Notes: generated by a model from the letters alone, not told the origin. Shown: positions 15,741-24,887, numbered from the stretch's first letter. The stretch: DNA of 35,499 bases from an uncultured Bacteroidales bacterium (GCA_946401725.1 CAMIVE010000017.1:1-35499); one strand, 5' to 3'. Numbers and translations: made by a program.

Positions 15741-16819
15741 CGGGCAAAGGTAGATTTGTCACGTCCCAGGAAAAAAGAGGCCGGCTGAAGGATATTGTCG
15801 AAGATATAGTACTGAATCAGCACCGTGTCCTTGCTATCGACAATCGCGTAGAGACGGTTGATGTCAAAAACATTATACATTGCCGTATCGGGCATGTTCT
15901 GAAGGTCGTCGGGGTTGGTGTATTTGATATAAGTCTTCACCTCGCTCACCTTGCCCTCGGTGTCAGTGACACGCAAGATGGTACGAGGATCGCCTGCGAA
16001 AGTCGTATCAAGCACCACTTTCGGAACCGCACGGGCGAACTCGTCAAAGTTCAAGTTAACGAAAGAAGAGAGCAACTGGGCCACACGGGCTGTATCGAAT
16101 CCCTCGACCTTGGCCGGCGGATTCAGCAGGTTAAAGACAAAACCGTCGCCCTCACGCACCACGGCGAACGACTCTTCTGGCCGCGAAGGGATGAGCAGCT
16201 CGACTCTGGCGATGCGCTGAACCGGCAGGTTGACAATCGAGTGGCTGCGCCATGCAAGCGGATCGACCACAAAGCGGGGGGACAAGCATCCTCTGAAACC
16301 AGGTATGTAGACCACCCGCGGCACATCTTCCCCTTCGCCATACATGTAGGTAGACATCATATCCTGTGTATCATGTCCCACATAAATCACACGGCAGTTC
16401 TCAAAGCGGAACAGTTTCAATTTGCCTTTAAACCAGTTGATACGATAGTCTTTGTAGTAGACTTCCACTTTGACACTTTTGGCTGCCAGAAGCGACGTGA
16501 CGTTACTGACAGCAGCCTTGTTGACATTGTTGCGGACACGCATCTCTGCAAGCGTCTCAAGAATCATATCGACTTTCTGCTGACTGGCGGGATACTTATT
16601 GTCGACCAGCCAAAGGGAGTCGTTCTGATACGTCAACAATATCTGATGGTTTTCCTTATCGGCCATGAAGATGCGTGTCACCGCACCCGGCTGGGCGGCA
16701 GCCTCAATATGAAAATCCTGATCGTTGGTATGGTTCTGACCCAGCACTTTGACCACCACAAAAGCAGCAATGCCAAGCAACAGAACAAAACTTATGATAA
16801 TCCAATTACGTTTTTTCAA
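15737..16819 (-). CDS. DUF4340 domain-containing membrane-anchored protein
   Basis: A 360-residue protein with a single N-terminal membrane helix (about 6-26) and an extracytoplasmic remainder. The region SLWLVDNKYPASQQKVDMILETLAEMRV (about 68-95) and the later repeat-like WRSHSIVNLPVQRIARVEL match the DUF4340 pattern. DUF4340 proteins are commonly encoded beside GldG-type auxiliary proteins of ABC transporters, as here (84 bp after gldG), so it is probably a further extracytoplasmic subunit of that transporter. The molecular role is unknown. The 4-bp ATGA overlap with surE indicates translational coupling. Confidence 0.85.
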   Translation of the reverse strand: MKKRNWIIISFVLLLGIAAFVVVKVLGQNHTNDQDFHIEAAAQPGAVTRIFMADKENHQILLTYQNDSLWLVDNKYPASQQKVDMILETLAEMRVRNNVNKAAVSNVTSLLAAKSVKVEVYYKDYRINWFKGKLKLFRFENCRVIYVGHDTQDMMSTYMYGEGEDVPRVVYIPGFRGCLSPRFVVDPLAWRSHSIVNLPVQRIARVELLIPSRPEESFAVVREGDGFVFNLLNPPAKVEGFDTARVAQLLSSFVNLNFDEFARAVPKVVLDTTFAGDPRTILRVTDTEGKVSEVKTYIKYTNPDDLQNMPDTAMYNVFDINRLYAIVDSKDTVLIQYYIFDNILQPASFFLGRDKSTFAR

Positions 16820-16903
16820 GGGTTGAAGGTTTAAGAGATTGATAGTTAAAAAGTATACAAGGGACGTTCAACGAACTCGCAGCGTATTTTTCAATAATAG
16901 CAG

Positions 16904-18655
16904 TTATGATTTCCGGTATTTTATGCGGCGGGTGAGAAGGACTGCGGTTGCCAGCACCAGTACGAGCAGTACAGGATAACAGAGGGTGGCGAACTGGTAG
17001 TAGCCCCGTTTTTCCACCACACGGTTCTTATCCAACTGACGGATGGAGATATGGCGTGAAGCGGCGTAGATGAGATCTTCATCGCCAGCCAAGTAATAGA
17101 CAGCGTTGAGCAAGAACTTCTTGTTGGCAAACTTCGTATTGATATGACGGTCATACCCCAGCGGATAAGGGAAGCGACCCTGTTCACTCATACCTGTCCC
17201 GTTGCGGATCATATCGCCGTCAGAGATGACAACCATCTGGGTTGGTTCGTCACATTGAGCCTTATAGCCGATTTTGTCCACCTCCGCGAAATCGGAAGTC
17301 AGCCGGTTGCGGAACAGCGATTTGAATTTACCTTCAAGAAGCACTGCCACTGGCAGATCGCTACGGTTAAAGAGTTGTTCATCGACCTGCACCATTGCAT
17401 CAGTCAACTGGATATTGACAGGTGCATTCTTGATATGGACATGGTCGGAGGTTGTAAGCAAAACCGTCTTTTTGATATCGTTGCCACTGTTTATCAAATC
17501 GATACTGCTAATAAAATCCGTTTTCAACACATCGAGGTTGCTCACAATAGGATGGTTGGAATGGGGCACCAGCGTAGGGAAATAGTACCACGGAACCAGC
17601 TGCATCCTGTTGTCGGCGCTCATCATCGGGATACCGCGACAGCGGTAGTCCATAATCAGGTCTGAGTTGATGCGGACACCATAGTTGAAGAACAACTCTT
17701 CGAGATTGGTAGGCAATCGGGTGGCAAAGGTCTGCGACTGGTTCTGCAGACTGTCCATGTCGGCATCCAGCGCATCGACCAGCCAAAGGATTTTACCGCC
17801 ATACATAACGAACTGGTCAATGATGAAGAGGTCCCTGTCTGAAAAAGCCGTCAACGGTTTAGGCACTACCAGCACGCTGTATTTGTTGGCGATACGGATT
17901 GAAGAGTCCTGCGTGTTCATCACATGGCCTGTAAGGGTGCCTATATGTTCGTCGAGGATGACATTCTCCAGGGCATAGTCGTCGACCAGCGACATCTGGA
18001 TATCGAACAGGTCTATCTCCTTGAGTTCCCCATGACCGAGCAGGAATCCCACCCGCGTCTTCACAGGGTGAGTCAACCGATGGATGGCGCGTACGAAATT
18101 ATATTCCAGATTTTCAATCGAGACATTAATTGCTTCCGAACGATCCATCAGGTCGGCCACCTGGAGTTGCTGTGCCGTCTCCCGACCGTTGTAGGAGACC
18201 TCCATGGCGGGGACCACCACCTGCTGGGTCAGCACCGTTCCCTCGTCATCCGCATCGAGCAGTGGCGTAATGCCTTTCTTGCGCAAGTCCTGGTAGAACT
18301 GAGCCTTTTCCTCGTCGGTCTTCAGACTGGCAGGGTCAAAAAACTCGTATTCCACATTGCGGTTGTAGGCGCGGAACTGATCGAGCATATCCTTGATTTC
18401 ATTGCGGAAGCGACGGTACTGGGGCGAGAGGTCGTCGCCCTCCAGATAGACGCGGAAGAAGAGCTGGTCGTCAAGACCTTTGAGCATCTTCTTGGTCGGT
18501 TCCGAAAGGGTGAAACGTTTCTCCGCGGTGAGGTCGAATCGGGTAAAGAGGTAGTTGCCGATAATATTGACAAAGACCAGCACCAGCAGTGTGGCCCCAA
18601 TCTCCAGCAGATTGGATCGGCGAATATTCTGTTTCTTGTTCTGTTTCATTTTCAA
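16904..18655 (-). CDS. gldG: Gliding-motility-type ABC transporter auxiliary protein GldG
   Basis: A 583-residue protein with an N-terminal membrane helix (about 19-37), a large extracytoplasmic domain of the ABC_transp_aux type, and a C-terminal membrane helix (about 553-575) ending in RRIKYRKS. The segment FDLTAEKRFTLSEPT directly after the first helix is characteristic of GldG homologues. In Flavobacterium GldA/F/G form an ABC transporter needed for gliding, but homologues are widespread in non-gliding Bacteroidota, where the substrate is unknown. The permease GldF is encoded 26 bp upstream. The GldA ATPase is not in this window. Confidence 0.92.
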   Translation of the reverse strand: MKMKQNKKQNIRRSNLLEIGATLLVLVFVNIIGNYLFTRFDLTAEKRFTLSEPTKKMLKGLDDQLFFRVYLEGDDLSPQYRRFRNEIKDMLDQFRAYNRNVEYEFFDPASLKTDEEKAQFYQDLRKKGITPLLDADDEGTVLTQQVVVPAMEVSYNGRETAQQLQVADLMDRSEAINVSIENLEYNFVRAIHRLTHPVKTRVGFLLGHGELKEIDLFDIQMSLVDDYALENVILDEHIGTLTGHVMNTQDSSIRIANKYSVLVVPKPLTAFSDRDLFIIDQFVMYGGKILWLVDALDADMDSLQNQSQTFATRLPTNLEELFFNYGVRINSDLIMDYRCRGIPMMSADNRMQLVPWYYFPTLVPHSNHPIVSNLDVLKTDFISSIDLINSGNDIKKTVLLTTSDHVHIKNAPVNIQLTDAMVQVDEQLFNRSDLPVAVLLEGKFKSLFRNRLTSDFAEVDKIGYKAQCDEPTQMVVISDGDMIRNGTGMSEQGRFPYPLGYDRHINTKFANKKFLLNAVYYLAGDEDLIYAASRHISIRQLDKNRVVEKRGYYQFATLCYPVLLVLVLATAVLLTRRIKYRKS

Positions 18656-18681
18656 ATCTCCGTTAACTAATCGTCACCCTC

Positions 18682-19416
18682 CTATTTCTGCCATTTACGT
18701 GACTGCAGCACTGTACGGGTAAGCATGATGAAAAGAATAATGGCTGACAGGAAGTAGATTACATCGCGGGTGTCGATAACGCCGCGAGAGATAGACTCGT
18801 AATGCATCTGCAAACCGAGCGAACGAAGTTGCAGCGCAAAACTGCCGTGGACCAGCGCATAGAGGGAATCGAATCCCAAGTAGCAGAAAGCGCAAAGTAA
18901 GGCGGCGATAATAAAAGCCACAATCTGGTTGCTGGTCAACGACGAGGCAAAAAGGCCGATGGCGACGAAAGCGCCGCCCAGGAAGATGAGTCCGATATAG
19001 GAACCCACAACTGCACCTGTATCGATATTACCCACCGGGTCGCCCAAACGGTAGACAGCCCAGTAATAGACCACCGTCGGCACCAGCGAGATGACCACCA
19101 ACGTAAAACCGGCGAGGAACTTGGCAAAGACGATGGTAAATTCGCTTAAAGGCTTGGTGAGCAACATCTCCATCGTACCGTTCCGTTTCTCTTCGGCGAA
19201 CATGCGCATGGTGATAGCCGGAATAAGGAACAGGTAGAGGAACGGACCCAACAGAAAAAGACCGTCGAGTCCGGCGAATTTATAGTCAAGTACGTTGAAA
19301 CTGGTGTGGAACACCCAAAGCATCAAACCGGTGAGCACCAAAAAGACGATAATGGTCAAATAGCCCGTCAAAGAGGAGAAGAAAGTAGAGAGTTCTTTTT
19401 TATACAGTGTGAACAT
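18682..19416 (-). CDS. gldF: Gliding-motility-type ABC transporter permease GldF
   Basis: A 244-residue inner-membrane permease of the ABC-2 type with about six membrane helices. The N-terminal KKELSTFFSSLTGYL and the cytoplasmic MRMFAEEKRNGTMEMLLTKPL are typical of GldF and related ABC-2 permeases. It lacks an ATPase domain and needs a separate GldA-like ATPase, not found here. It lies between the M28-like gene (53 bp upstream) and gldG. Confidence 0.93.
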   Translation of the reverse strand: MFTLYKKELSTFFSSLTGYLTIIVFLVLTGLMLWVFHTSFNVLDYKFAGLDGLFLLGPFLYLFLIPAITMRMFAEEKRNGTMEMLLTKPLSEFTIVFAKFLAGFTLVVISLVPTVVYYWAVYRLGDPVGNIDTGAVVGSYIGLIFLGGAFVAIGLFASSLTSNQIVAFIIAALLCAFCYLGFDSLYALVHGSFALQLRSLGLQMHYESISRGVIDTRDVIYFLSAIILFIMLTRTVLQSRKWQK

Positions 19417-19469
19417 GAGAGCGTTTGAACGTTTTAAAAGTTTAAGAGGTTGAAAGGTTTTACGTTTTA

Positions 19470-20945
19470 TCAGTCGAATCGGATACGTTTCGAGGCATTG
19501 GAACGGCCTTGGTATTCGCCGAACGAGAGATCCAGCACCGTCTCGAAGAGCAGCTGTGTCGCTTGGACGATAATCCTACGGTCGATATTTTCCACGATAT
19601 CACTTGGCACATGCGCGTGACGATAGCCTTTGAAATTGGTGATATTGATGCTGGGGATGTCCACTTCGTTGAAAGCCTCGGCATCGCCTTTGGGGTATGT
19701 CTTGTAACCGGTCACCATGCTGTTGGAGCAATAAGCCGAATCGACCCGACGGGCCACCCCCCACAGACGCGGGTAACGCTTGTTGCCCAGCACGGCAATG
19801 CTGTCGCCGCTTCCCACCGCATTCACATTGACAAATGCTTCAATACGCTTGAGCGGTGTGAAGTTGGAGACGAAGATACGCGAGCCCAGGTGCTCCTGTT
19901 CTCCGGAAGAGAAGAACACGAAAATGATGCTGCGTGAAGGCTGGTCGGGTGACTGTTGCAACATACGGGCAGTTTCAAGCATCGCAGCCACACCCGAGGC
20001 GTTGTCGTCTGCACCGGGGAACAGGCAGGTGGTGCCTTGCAGTCCCACGTGGTCCAAGCTGGCGCCCACCACAATGTACTCGTCTTTCAATTTGGGATCC
20101 ACACCCGGATAAATGCCAATCACATTGGCAGTCAAAGCCGCAGGATGGTACCTTGCATTCACATCGATCTCAAAATGCTTGCGGAGGTGAAACGACTGGG
20201 GAGTCTGTGTCTGCTGGATTTTCTGCACTGCATCCTGGAGCGACATCAGTTCGTCCTTCATCAGCAAATCGCCACACGCACGTGTAGGCTGAAGAATCGG
20301 GAACGTCGCCAGATGAGGCAGTTCGCCGGAATAGACAGCCCCCTGCACTTCGTAGGCAGAACAGCTGGGCGACATATTAACCACCACCAGCGCACAGGCG
20401 CCGTGCCGCTGAGCCGCACGCGCTTTATCACGCAACTGCACATAACCGTCGGTGACATTGCTGGGAAGGAAATTCGGCGTTCCGCTGATCACCAAGGCAA
20501 TCTTGCCTTTGGCATCGACATGGGCATATTCGTTGAATGCCGGGTGGTCTATACCATAGCCGCAAAACACCACCGACGCGTCGGCGTACCCACGGCCTGT
20601 CATTCCCGCACAGCAGAAATCGCGACCCAGCACATACACCTGACGGTCATTGGAGTTGATGTAACTGTTGAAAGTGCAATTCTCAATTTTGTTGCATTCT
20701 GTCTCGAAATACTGCGCCCAATCACCCCCATAGGATTGCACACCATAACGTTGAAGGGCGTCGATAACGTAGTCGGCGGCGTTCATAAAACCCTCCGTGC
20801 CGGCCATACGGCCTTCAAAACTGGCGTTGGAAAGGTCGCGTACAAAATTCAACAAGGTGTCGAGAGATGCTTCCTGTGCAGCCACACGCACTGGTGCCCA
20901 AACGGCCATACAAGATGCCAACACAAGTACTTTGCCTATTTTCAT
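19470..20945 (-). CDS. M28-family peptidase-like protein, catalytic residues apparently lost
   Basis: A 491-residue exported protein (signal peptide ending near AAQ24) with an M28 fold and an inserted PA-like domain (about 100-250). Family landmarks align without gaps, but several catalytic positions differ. The usual GAHxDH is GASLDH (zinc His replaced by Ser296). The usual GEE is shifted so that the general-base Glu is Gly348, while the zinc Glu349 remains. The usual NxD is NVN (zinc Asp replaced by Asn375). Asp313 in GADDNASG and His445 in HAHVPSD remain. A di-zinc aminopeptidase is therefore unlikely; it may be a binding protein or a single-metal variant. The alignment was made by eye. 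Confidence 0.82.
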   Translation of the reverse strand: MKIGKVLVLASCMAVWAPVRVAAQEASLDTLLNFVRDLSNASFEGRMAGTEGFMNAADYVIDALQRYGVQSYGGDWAQYFETECNKIENCTFNSYINSNDRQVYVLGRDFCCAGMTGRGYADASVVFCGYGIDHPAFNEYAHVDAKGKIALVISGTPNFLPSNVTDGYVQLRDKARAAQRHGACALVVVNMSPSCSAYEVQGAVYSGELPHLATFPILQPTRACGDLLMKDELMSLQDAVQKIQQTQTPQSFHLRKHFEIDVNARYHPAALTANVIGIYPGVDPKLKDEYIVVGASLDHVGLQGTTCLFPGADDNASGVAAMLETARMLQQSPDQPSRSIIFVFFSSGEQEHLGSRIFVSNFTPLKRIEAFVNVNAVGSGDSIAVLGNKRYPRLWGVARRVDSAYCSNSMVTGYKTYPKGDAEAFNEVDIPSINITNFKGYRHAHVPSDIVENIDRRIIVQATQLLFETVLDLSFGEYQGRSNASKRIRFD

Positions 20946-21016
20946 ATTTATATATATTTATATATATTATTGACAATAAAAACCTTAGCACACAGCTGGT
21001 GCTTAATATCAAATAA

Positions 21017-21047
21017 CAAAAATAAACATTTTGAATGAATTGGCAAA
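21017..21047 (-). promoter_or_regulatory. Bacteroidota promoter of the M28-gldFG-surE-lpxB operon
   Basis: On the minus strand TTTG (21047-21044), a 19-bp spacer and TATTTTTG (21024-21017) match the Bacteroidota -33/-7 consensus TTTG-N19-TAnnTTTG. Transcription would begin near 21010, giving a leader of about 65 nt before the ATG at 20945. No other good promoter is visible down to the terminator at 11441, so this may drive all nine genes. Confidence 0.7.
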
Positions 21048-21064
21048 TTTTTTTTATTTGCCCA

Positions 21065-21532
21065 TCAAGGCTTGCGCCAAAAACGGGATGTGATATCGGT
21101 CAATTGGCCGTTGGAGACCTTGTACAAACGCTGATTCGTCAGACGGTTGTTAAGCGGTCCGAGATGTGCCAGGTAGGGACCCAACTTGACATAGTCGAAG
21201 TTTTCCAGATGAATGGCAGTAGACAACAGCGAACGGCCGCTATACCATGCCGTATGCAGCCGTTCGTGCTTCATCCGTATATGATGCATGAGCGCGTCGA
21301 TTTCCGCGGGGGCGGCATCGCCGCCCATCAACGCAACACAAGTGATATTGCTGTGGCAATCAGCAATCAGAGAGTCCAATGCCTTAGAAGTCAACGGTTC
21401 CCCTTGGTCGGCCCACAGATAGGGGGAATGGCAACCCGGACAGCGACAGGGGCATCCCGTGAGGTTCACCGCCAAAGCTACCTCATCGGGCACCTCCTGG
21501 AAGACAATGTCGCTATTTAAGTATTTGAGCAT
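21065..21532 (-). CDS. nrdG: Anaerobic ribonucleoside-triphosphate reductase activating protein
   Basis: A 155-residue radical SAM activase that generates the glycyl radical on NrdD. The iron-sulfur cluster motif CxxxCxxC is Cys27, Cys31 and Cys34 in LTGCPCRCPGCHSPYLW, with an extra Cys29 inside the motif. The start MLKYLN at 21532 gives the normal NrdG length and overlaps the 3' end of nrdD by 20 bp; a longer frame upstream lies wholly inside nrdD. Translation is probably coupled to nrdD. Confidence 0.94.
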   Translation of the reverse strand: MLKYLNSDIVFQEVPDEVALAVNLTGCPCRCPGCHSPYLWADQGEPLTSKALDSLIADCHSNITCVALMGGDAAPAEIDALMHHIRMKHERLHTAWYSGRSLLSTAIHLENFDYVKLGPYLAHLGPLNNRLTNQRLYKVSNGQLTDITSRFWRKP

Positions 21533-23708
21533 TCTGAGGTGTACGTTCAGTCTGCGGCATACGGTGGTCGATGTGCGGCAGCTCAGCCGAGGGGGTCTGC
21601 GAAGGCTCGCCAAACTGTCGAGAAGTGGCATAATGACGACGAGCAGCTTCCTCCTGACGTGCCATCGAGAAGTTGCTTACACGCTTCAGGTAACCGATAA
21701 TACGTGTCATATAGTCCACATTCTTCGAATGGCAGTGCGGACACTCCTTGAGGTAGCGTTTGTCGATATAGCCGCAGTCGTTGCAGATGGTATTGGGCAC
21801 GTTGAACGTGAAGTAGTTGCATCCCTCTTTGGCTGCCACATGGAGCAGCTGCATATATTGTTCTTGCGACAGATGTTCCTCCAGATTGCAGTGGAGGGCG
21901 CTTCCGCCAGTCAGATGCTCGATATAGGGAGCGCCGTGCAGACGGAATTTCTCCAGAATAGAGATGGAGGGATCCTCGACAATATAGAAGTAGCTGTTAT
22001 AGCAGTCACGCGGAACGAAATAGCCGTCTTCGCGATCCCACTTGGCATGCTTCACGCCCACATTCTCGGCAGGAATCATCTCGCAGTTGAACATCGCCTC
22101 TTTGGAGCGGTATTCCTTGTTTTTCTGCTCCACCAAACCCAGAACCGTCTGGACGAAATTGCGGTAGTTCTCATTGTCGTTGATTGTAAGCCCCATGAAT
22201 TCGGCAGCCTCCACCAGTCCGTTGACACCGATGGTGAGATACTGGCGGTTGATGTTGATGTAACCCGCATCGAAAAGCGGCAACATGCCGTGGTTGGCAA
22301 GATCCTTAAGGTTCTCGTTATAGGCCAGCTGCACCTTGTGGCAAAGATCGATAATATCCGTAAGGAACGCCTTGTAATCCATCTTGTTGTTGACAGCATA
22401 CTGAATGCAGCGGTTCAGATTGATCGTCAGCACACTCTTCGAACCCGTCGACACACCGCCGGCGCCAAGGGTGTAGCTGAATCCGTTGTCGGTAATCTCG
22501 TTACGCAAACGGCAGCAAGAGCTGAGCGAGTCGGCGTTATCGCTCATATAGGTGAAGAAACTGTGGCCTGCAGCGTACATTTCAGCAGTGAATTCAGCCA
22601 TATCGGCATCCACCATTTCACCGTCTTTGCTGAGGAGTGCCATTGTCTCGACGGGGAAAGTGAGCACCGCCTTGGTACGTTCCGCATTGAACCAGCGCAT
22701 GAAGCGTTTCTGGAGCCATTTTAAACCCTCCCAATCAGGGGCGCTACCGTCGGGGAAGCGGAATTCACCGAAGAGGCTCTCAAAATAAGGCTTGTCGTAG
22801 TATGCAATATTCCAGAACACCGCCTGATAGTTGCGTGCACCCGTAGGCTGGTTGAGGGTGTAGACGATCTGTTCGAAGCAGTCGGTGATGACCTTGTCGA
22901 GCGTACGGTGTTTGAGGCTGAGGTCGACCACCTCGTCGGCGCGTGTATAATAGTCCTGACCGTAGTCCTTGCCGATAAAGTAGTTAAGGTACATCAGGAA
23001 CTCAGGTGTGGCACATGCGCCGCTGAGCATGGAGGAGACCATGAAGACCATATTGACAAAACCGCCGCAGAACGACTTGAGGTTCGTCGGAGCCGTTGAG
23101 TTGCCACCGATAGAGGCCGTGCCGTTCAGCAGCCATGGATACATGGTGATGCTGGCGCAGTAGTTGGCCAGTGAAGTCTCATCGTTCTTGTAGATGAAGT
23201 GATGCGTCAGCAGGTCGATATAGCGGTCAGCCAGTTCCTTGCCATACATCTGCTTGATACGATCCGTCAGCAGACGCCGGTTGAGACGGATAAAATTCGA
23301 CTTCGGCAATTCGCCAATAAGGGTCGCAATGTTCTTGTGTTCCACATTGGCGTTGGCATCGTATTTGGAGCCTGTGGCAGCGTTGGCAGCGTCGCAGTAG
23401 TCGGCAAGGAATTTCAGTTTTTCCATCGTCTCACGGTCTTCCGTATGCCGTTGGCGATAGAGCATGAAACTCTTGGCTATATCATAATAGCCCTCTTTCA
23501 TGAGTGCCACCTCCACCTGGTTCTGTATTTCCTCAACGGTGATACCGTTGTGGATATCCAGATGTGTCAGAATCTTCGACAGACTTCCGAGGTCAACAGG
23601 TTGGTTCACTGCATTGAATGCCTTGATAATGGCATTCATGATTTTGTCGAGCGAAAAGCGTTCGGCATTGCCGTCGCGCTTGGTAATTGTCAGTAAATTT
23701 GACTCCAT
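21513..23708 (-). CDS. nrdD: Anaerobic ribonucleoside-triphosphate reductase (class III)
   Basis: A 731-residue glycyl-radical enzyme reducing ribonucleoside triphosphates to deoxy forms without oxygen. An N-terminal ATP-cone (about 3-95, TKRDGNAERFSLDKIMNAI) provides allosteric control. The C-terminal zinc site CNDCG...CPHCH precedes the radical loop TRIIGYLKRV with the radical Gly672. The tail after 690 is longer than minimal and rich in Pro/Gln/Glu. It is transcribed with nrdG, and its leader holds a cobalamin riboswitch, so expression is probably lowered when B12 is present. Confidence 0.96.
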   Translation of the reverse strand: MESNLLTITKRDGNAERFSLDKIMNAIIKAFNAVNQPVDLGSLSKILTHLDIHNGITVEEIQNQVEVALMKEGYYDIAKSFMLYRQRHTEDRETMEKLKFLADYCDAANAATGSKYDANANVEHKNIATLIGELPKSNFIRLNRRLLTDRIKQMYGKELADRYIDLLTHHFIYKNDETSLANYCASITMYPWLLNGTASIGGNSTAPTNLKSFCGGFVNMVFMVSSMLSGACATPEFLMYLNYFIGKDYGQDYYTRADEVVDLSLKHRTLDKVITDCFEQIVYTLNQPTGARNYQAVFWNIAYYDKPYFESLFGEFRFPDGSAPDWEGLKWLQKRFMRWFNAERTKAVLTFPVETMALLSKDGEMVDADMAEFTAEMYAAGHSFFTYMSDNADSLSSCCRLRNEITDNGFSYTLGAGGVSTGSKSVLTINLNRCIQYAVNNKMDYKAFLTDIIDLCHKVQLAYNENLKDLANHGMLPLFDAGYININRQYLTIGVNGLVEAAEFMGLTINDNENYRNFVQTVLGLVEQKNKEYRSKEAMFNCEMIPAENVGVKHAKWDREDGYFVPRDCYNSYFYIVEDPSISILEKFRLHGAPYIEHLTGGSALHCNLEEHLSQEQYMQLLHVAAKEGCNYFTFNVPNTICNDCGYIDKRYLKECPHCHSKNVDYMTRIIGYLKRVSNFSMARQEEAARRHYATSRQFGEPSQTPSAELPHIDHRMPQTERTPQNAQILK

Positions 23709-23750
23709 AGATGCATTTTTTTGTTCTTTGATACGCGAAAGTTATTTTTC

Positions 23751-23940
23751 AGCAGAGACCGGTCTCCTGGCTCATTCAATATGACCAGACCCCTTCTCAG
23801 GTCAAGCGGACCCAATGGTTCATTGTCCGGTCACTGCCATCGAAGTTTCACAACTCGAAGGCCTGAATCTCACAGTTGCGCGTCAGCTCACGATTTACAC
23901 GTGATTCCCATAAAAAAAATCTCAGCCGTTAATATTTTCA
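23751..23940 (-). promoter_or_regulatory. Cobalamin (B12) riboswitch upstream of nrdDG
   Basis: Read on the minus strand, the conserved aptamer parts appear in order: ATGGGAATC (5' core, near 23903-23911), GTGTAAATC then GAGCTG (23885-23901), the B12-box-like GCGCAACTGTGA (about 23869-23881), variable helices, then the 3' core ATGAGCCAGGAGACC (23759-23773). A short P1-like pairing can be drawn between about 23921-23928 and 23751-23758. The region ends about 43 nt before the nrdD ATG, and GAAAAATAACTTTC just after it could form the switching hairpin. Boundaries are approximate. In known cases B12 binding turns such genes off. Confidence 0.88.
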
Positions 23941-24004
23941 ATGTGCTCACTCTGAACAGCTGACATCATATCCCACAACATCAGTCTTCAGAAATTTGAT
24001 GCTG

Positions 24005-24036
24005 CAAAAGTACTACAATCCGCACAACGCAGCAAA
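24005..24036 (-). promoter_or_regulatory. Bacteroidota promoter for the riboswitch-nrdDG transcript
   Basis: On the minus strand TTTG (24036-24033), a 20-bp spacer and TACTTTTG (24012-24005) match the Bacteroidota -33/-7 consensus. The start point would be near 24000, giving a leader of about 290 nt that contains the complete riboswitch. The stretch from 24037 to 24198 holds nothing else I can identify. Confidence 0.68.
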
Positions 24037-24198
24037 TAAAGTTCTCAACGGTCTATGTTAATAAGTGACAAGGATTCAGCATCTACAAGCGATTCTGGGT
24101 GATGCGATAAGTTTTATTCTTTTCAATTGCCATTAAACTCCCTTTTTTATTTCCTACTTACCTCCCGAAACTTGAGTTATTGATATATGAGGATATTT

Positions 24199-24885
24199 TC
24201 ATTTAGTTTTTTCAAGAGGAGTGTCAGACCATTCATATCTTACCCGTGGTCTGTATTGAAACCGAACACATTTTTCCACAGTGTCAATATCAGACTCCAA
24301 CAGTTCAATTGGTTCTACGTATTCAAAACTGTCAAAAATGAAAGTATTTAATGATTGTATTTTGTCGGAAAGGTATTTCATAATGGATCTGTCTATTTGT
24401 AAACATGAGATTGGTATTTCGAAGAATTCTGCTTTTATTAAGTAAATGTAAATGGTTATTTTTCTTTGGTTGGACAGACGAATATACAATGGTGTACAAC
24501 CTTGATACTCTTTTTGTTTAATTAAATACCAATTGAGAAAAAACAATTCACCTCTTTGAAATCCAAATGATGAGTCCGACAAATCCCCAATAGTATTCTT
24601 CCGCATGACAGAGTCAAGATAAATTGGGTATAGAATGTTTCCCGCTGCAGGAATCGAATTCTGGTAAATGTTATAAACGATAGAATCTTCGTTAGAATAA
24701 TCTATATAGTAATCATCAAGACTTTTGGTAAAAACCCTATAAATATTCACACGGGTTTTACTTTCATAATTGACATCCGAAATCCTTATATAAAACAGTT
24801 TGTCAGGAGCTGTTGTTTGTTGAGGAAAACAATGCACAATTATTGATATATATAACAAACAGGCTATCCAATATTTGAACCACAT
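24199..24885 (-). CDS. Hypothetical exported protein, candidate immunity protein of the displaced RHS tip
   Basis: A 228-residue protein that I do not recognise. The N-terminus (WFKYWIACLLYISIIVHCF) is a probable signal peptide or anchor, so the protein should lie outside the cytoplasm. The rest is rich in Tyr, Ile and acidic residues, with no repeats. It starts 2 bp after the stop of the displaced RHS tip cassette, the position where immunity genes of polymorphic toxins normally sit. The coding sequence is strongly AT-rich, like the tip. A protective role is inferred from position only. Confidence 0.7.
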   Translation of the reverse strand: MWFKYWIACLLYISIIVHCFPQQTTAPDKLFYIRISDVNYESKTRVNIYRVFTKSLDDYYIDYSNEDSIVYNIYQNSIPAAGNILYPIYLDSVMRKNTIGDLSDSSFGFQRGELFFLNWYLIKQKEYQGCTPLYIRLSNQRKITIYIYLIKAEFFEIPISCLQIDRSIMKYLSDKIQSLNTFIFDSFEYVEPIELLESDIDTVEKCVRFQYRPRVRYEWSDTPLEKTK

Positions 24886-24887
24886 AT

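Noticed and set aside
16904-19416. gldFG as evidence for gliding motility
   Set aside because: No other gld or spr genes are present in the window, and GldF/GldG homologues are common in non-motile Bacteroidota.
21042-21062. Inverted repeat GGCAAAT-N7-ATTTGCC as a terminator of nrdG
   Set aside because: The stem is AT-rich and no T-run follows it on the minus strand. It also overlaps the -33 box of the next promoter, so it may be coincidental.
21459-22724. A 421-codon + strand open frame opposite nrdD/nrdG
   Set aside because: It is a shadow of the two reductase genes, which carry all family motifs on the other strand.
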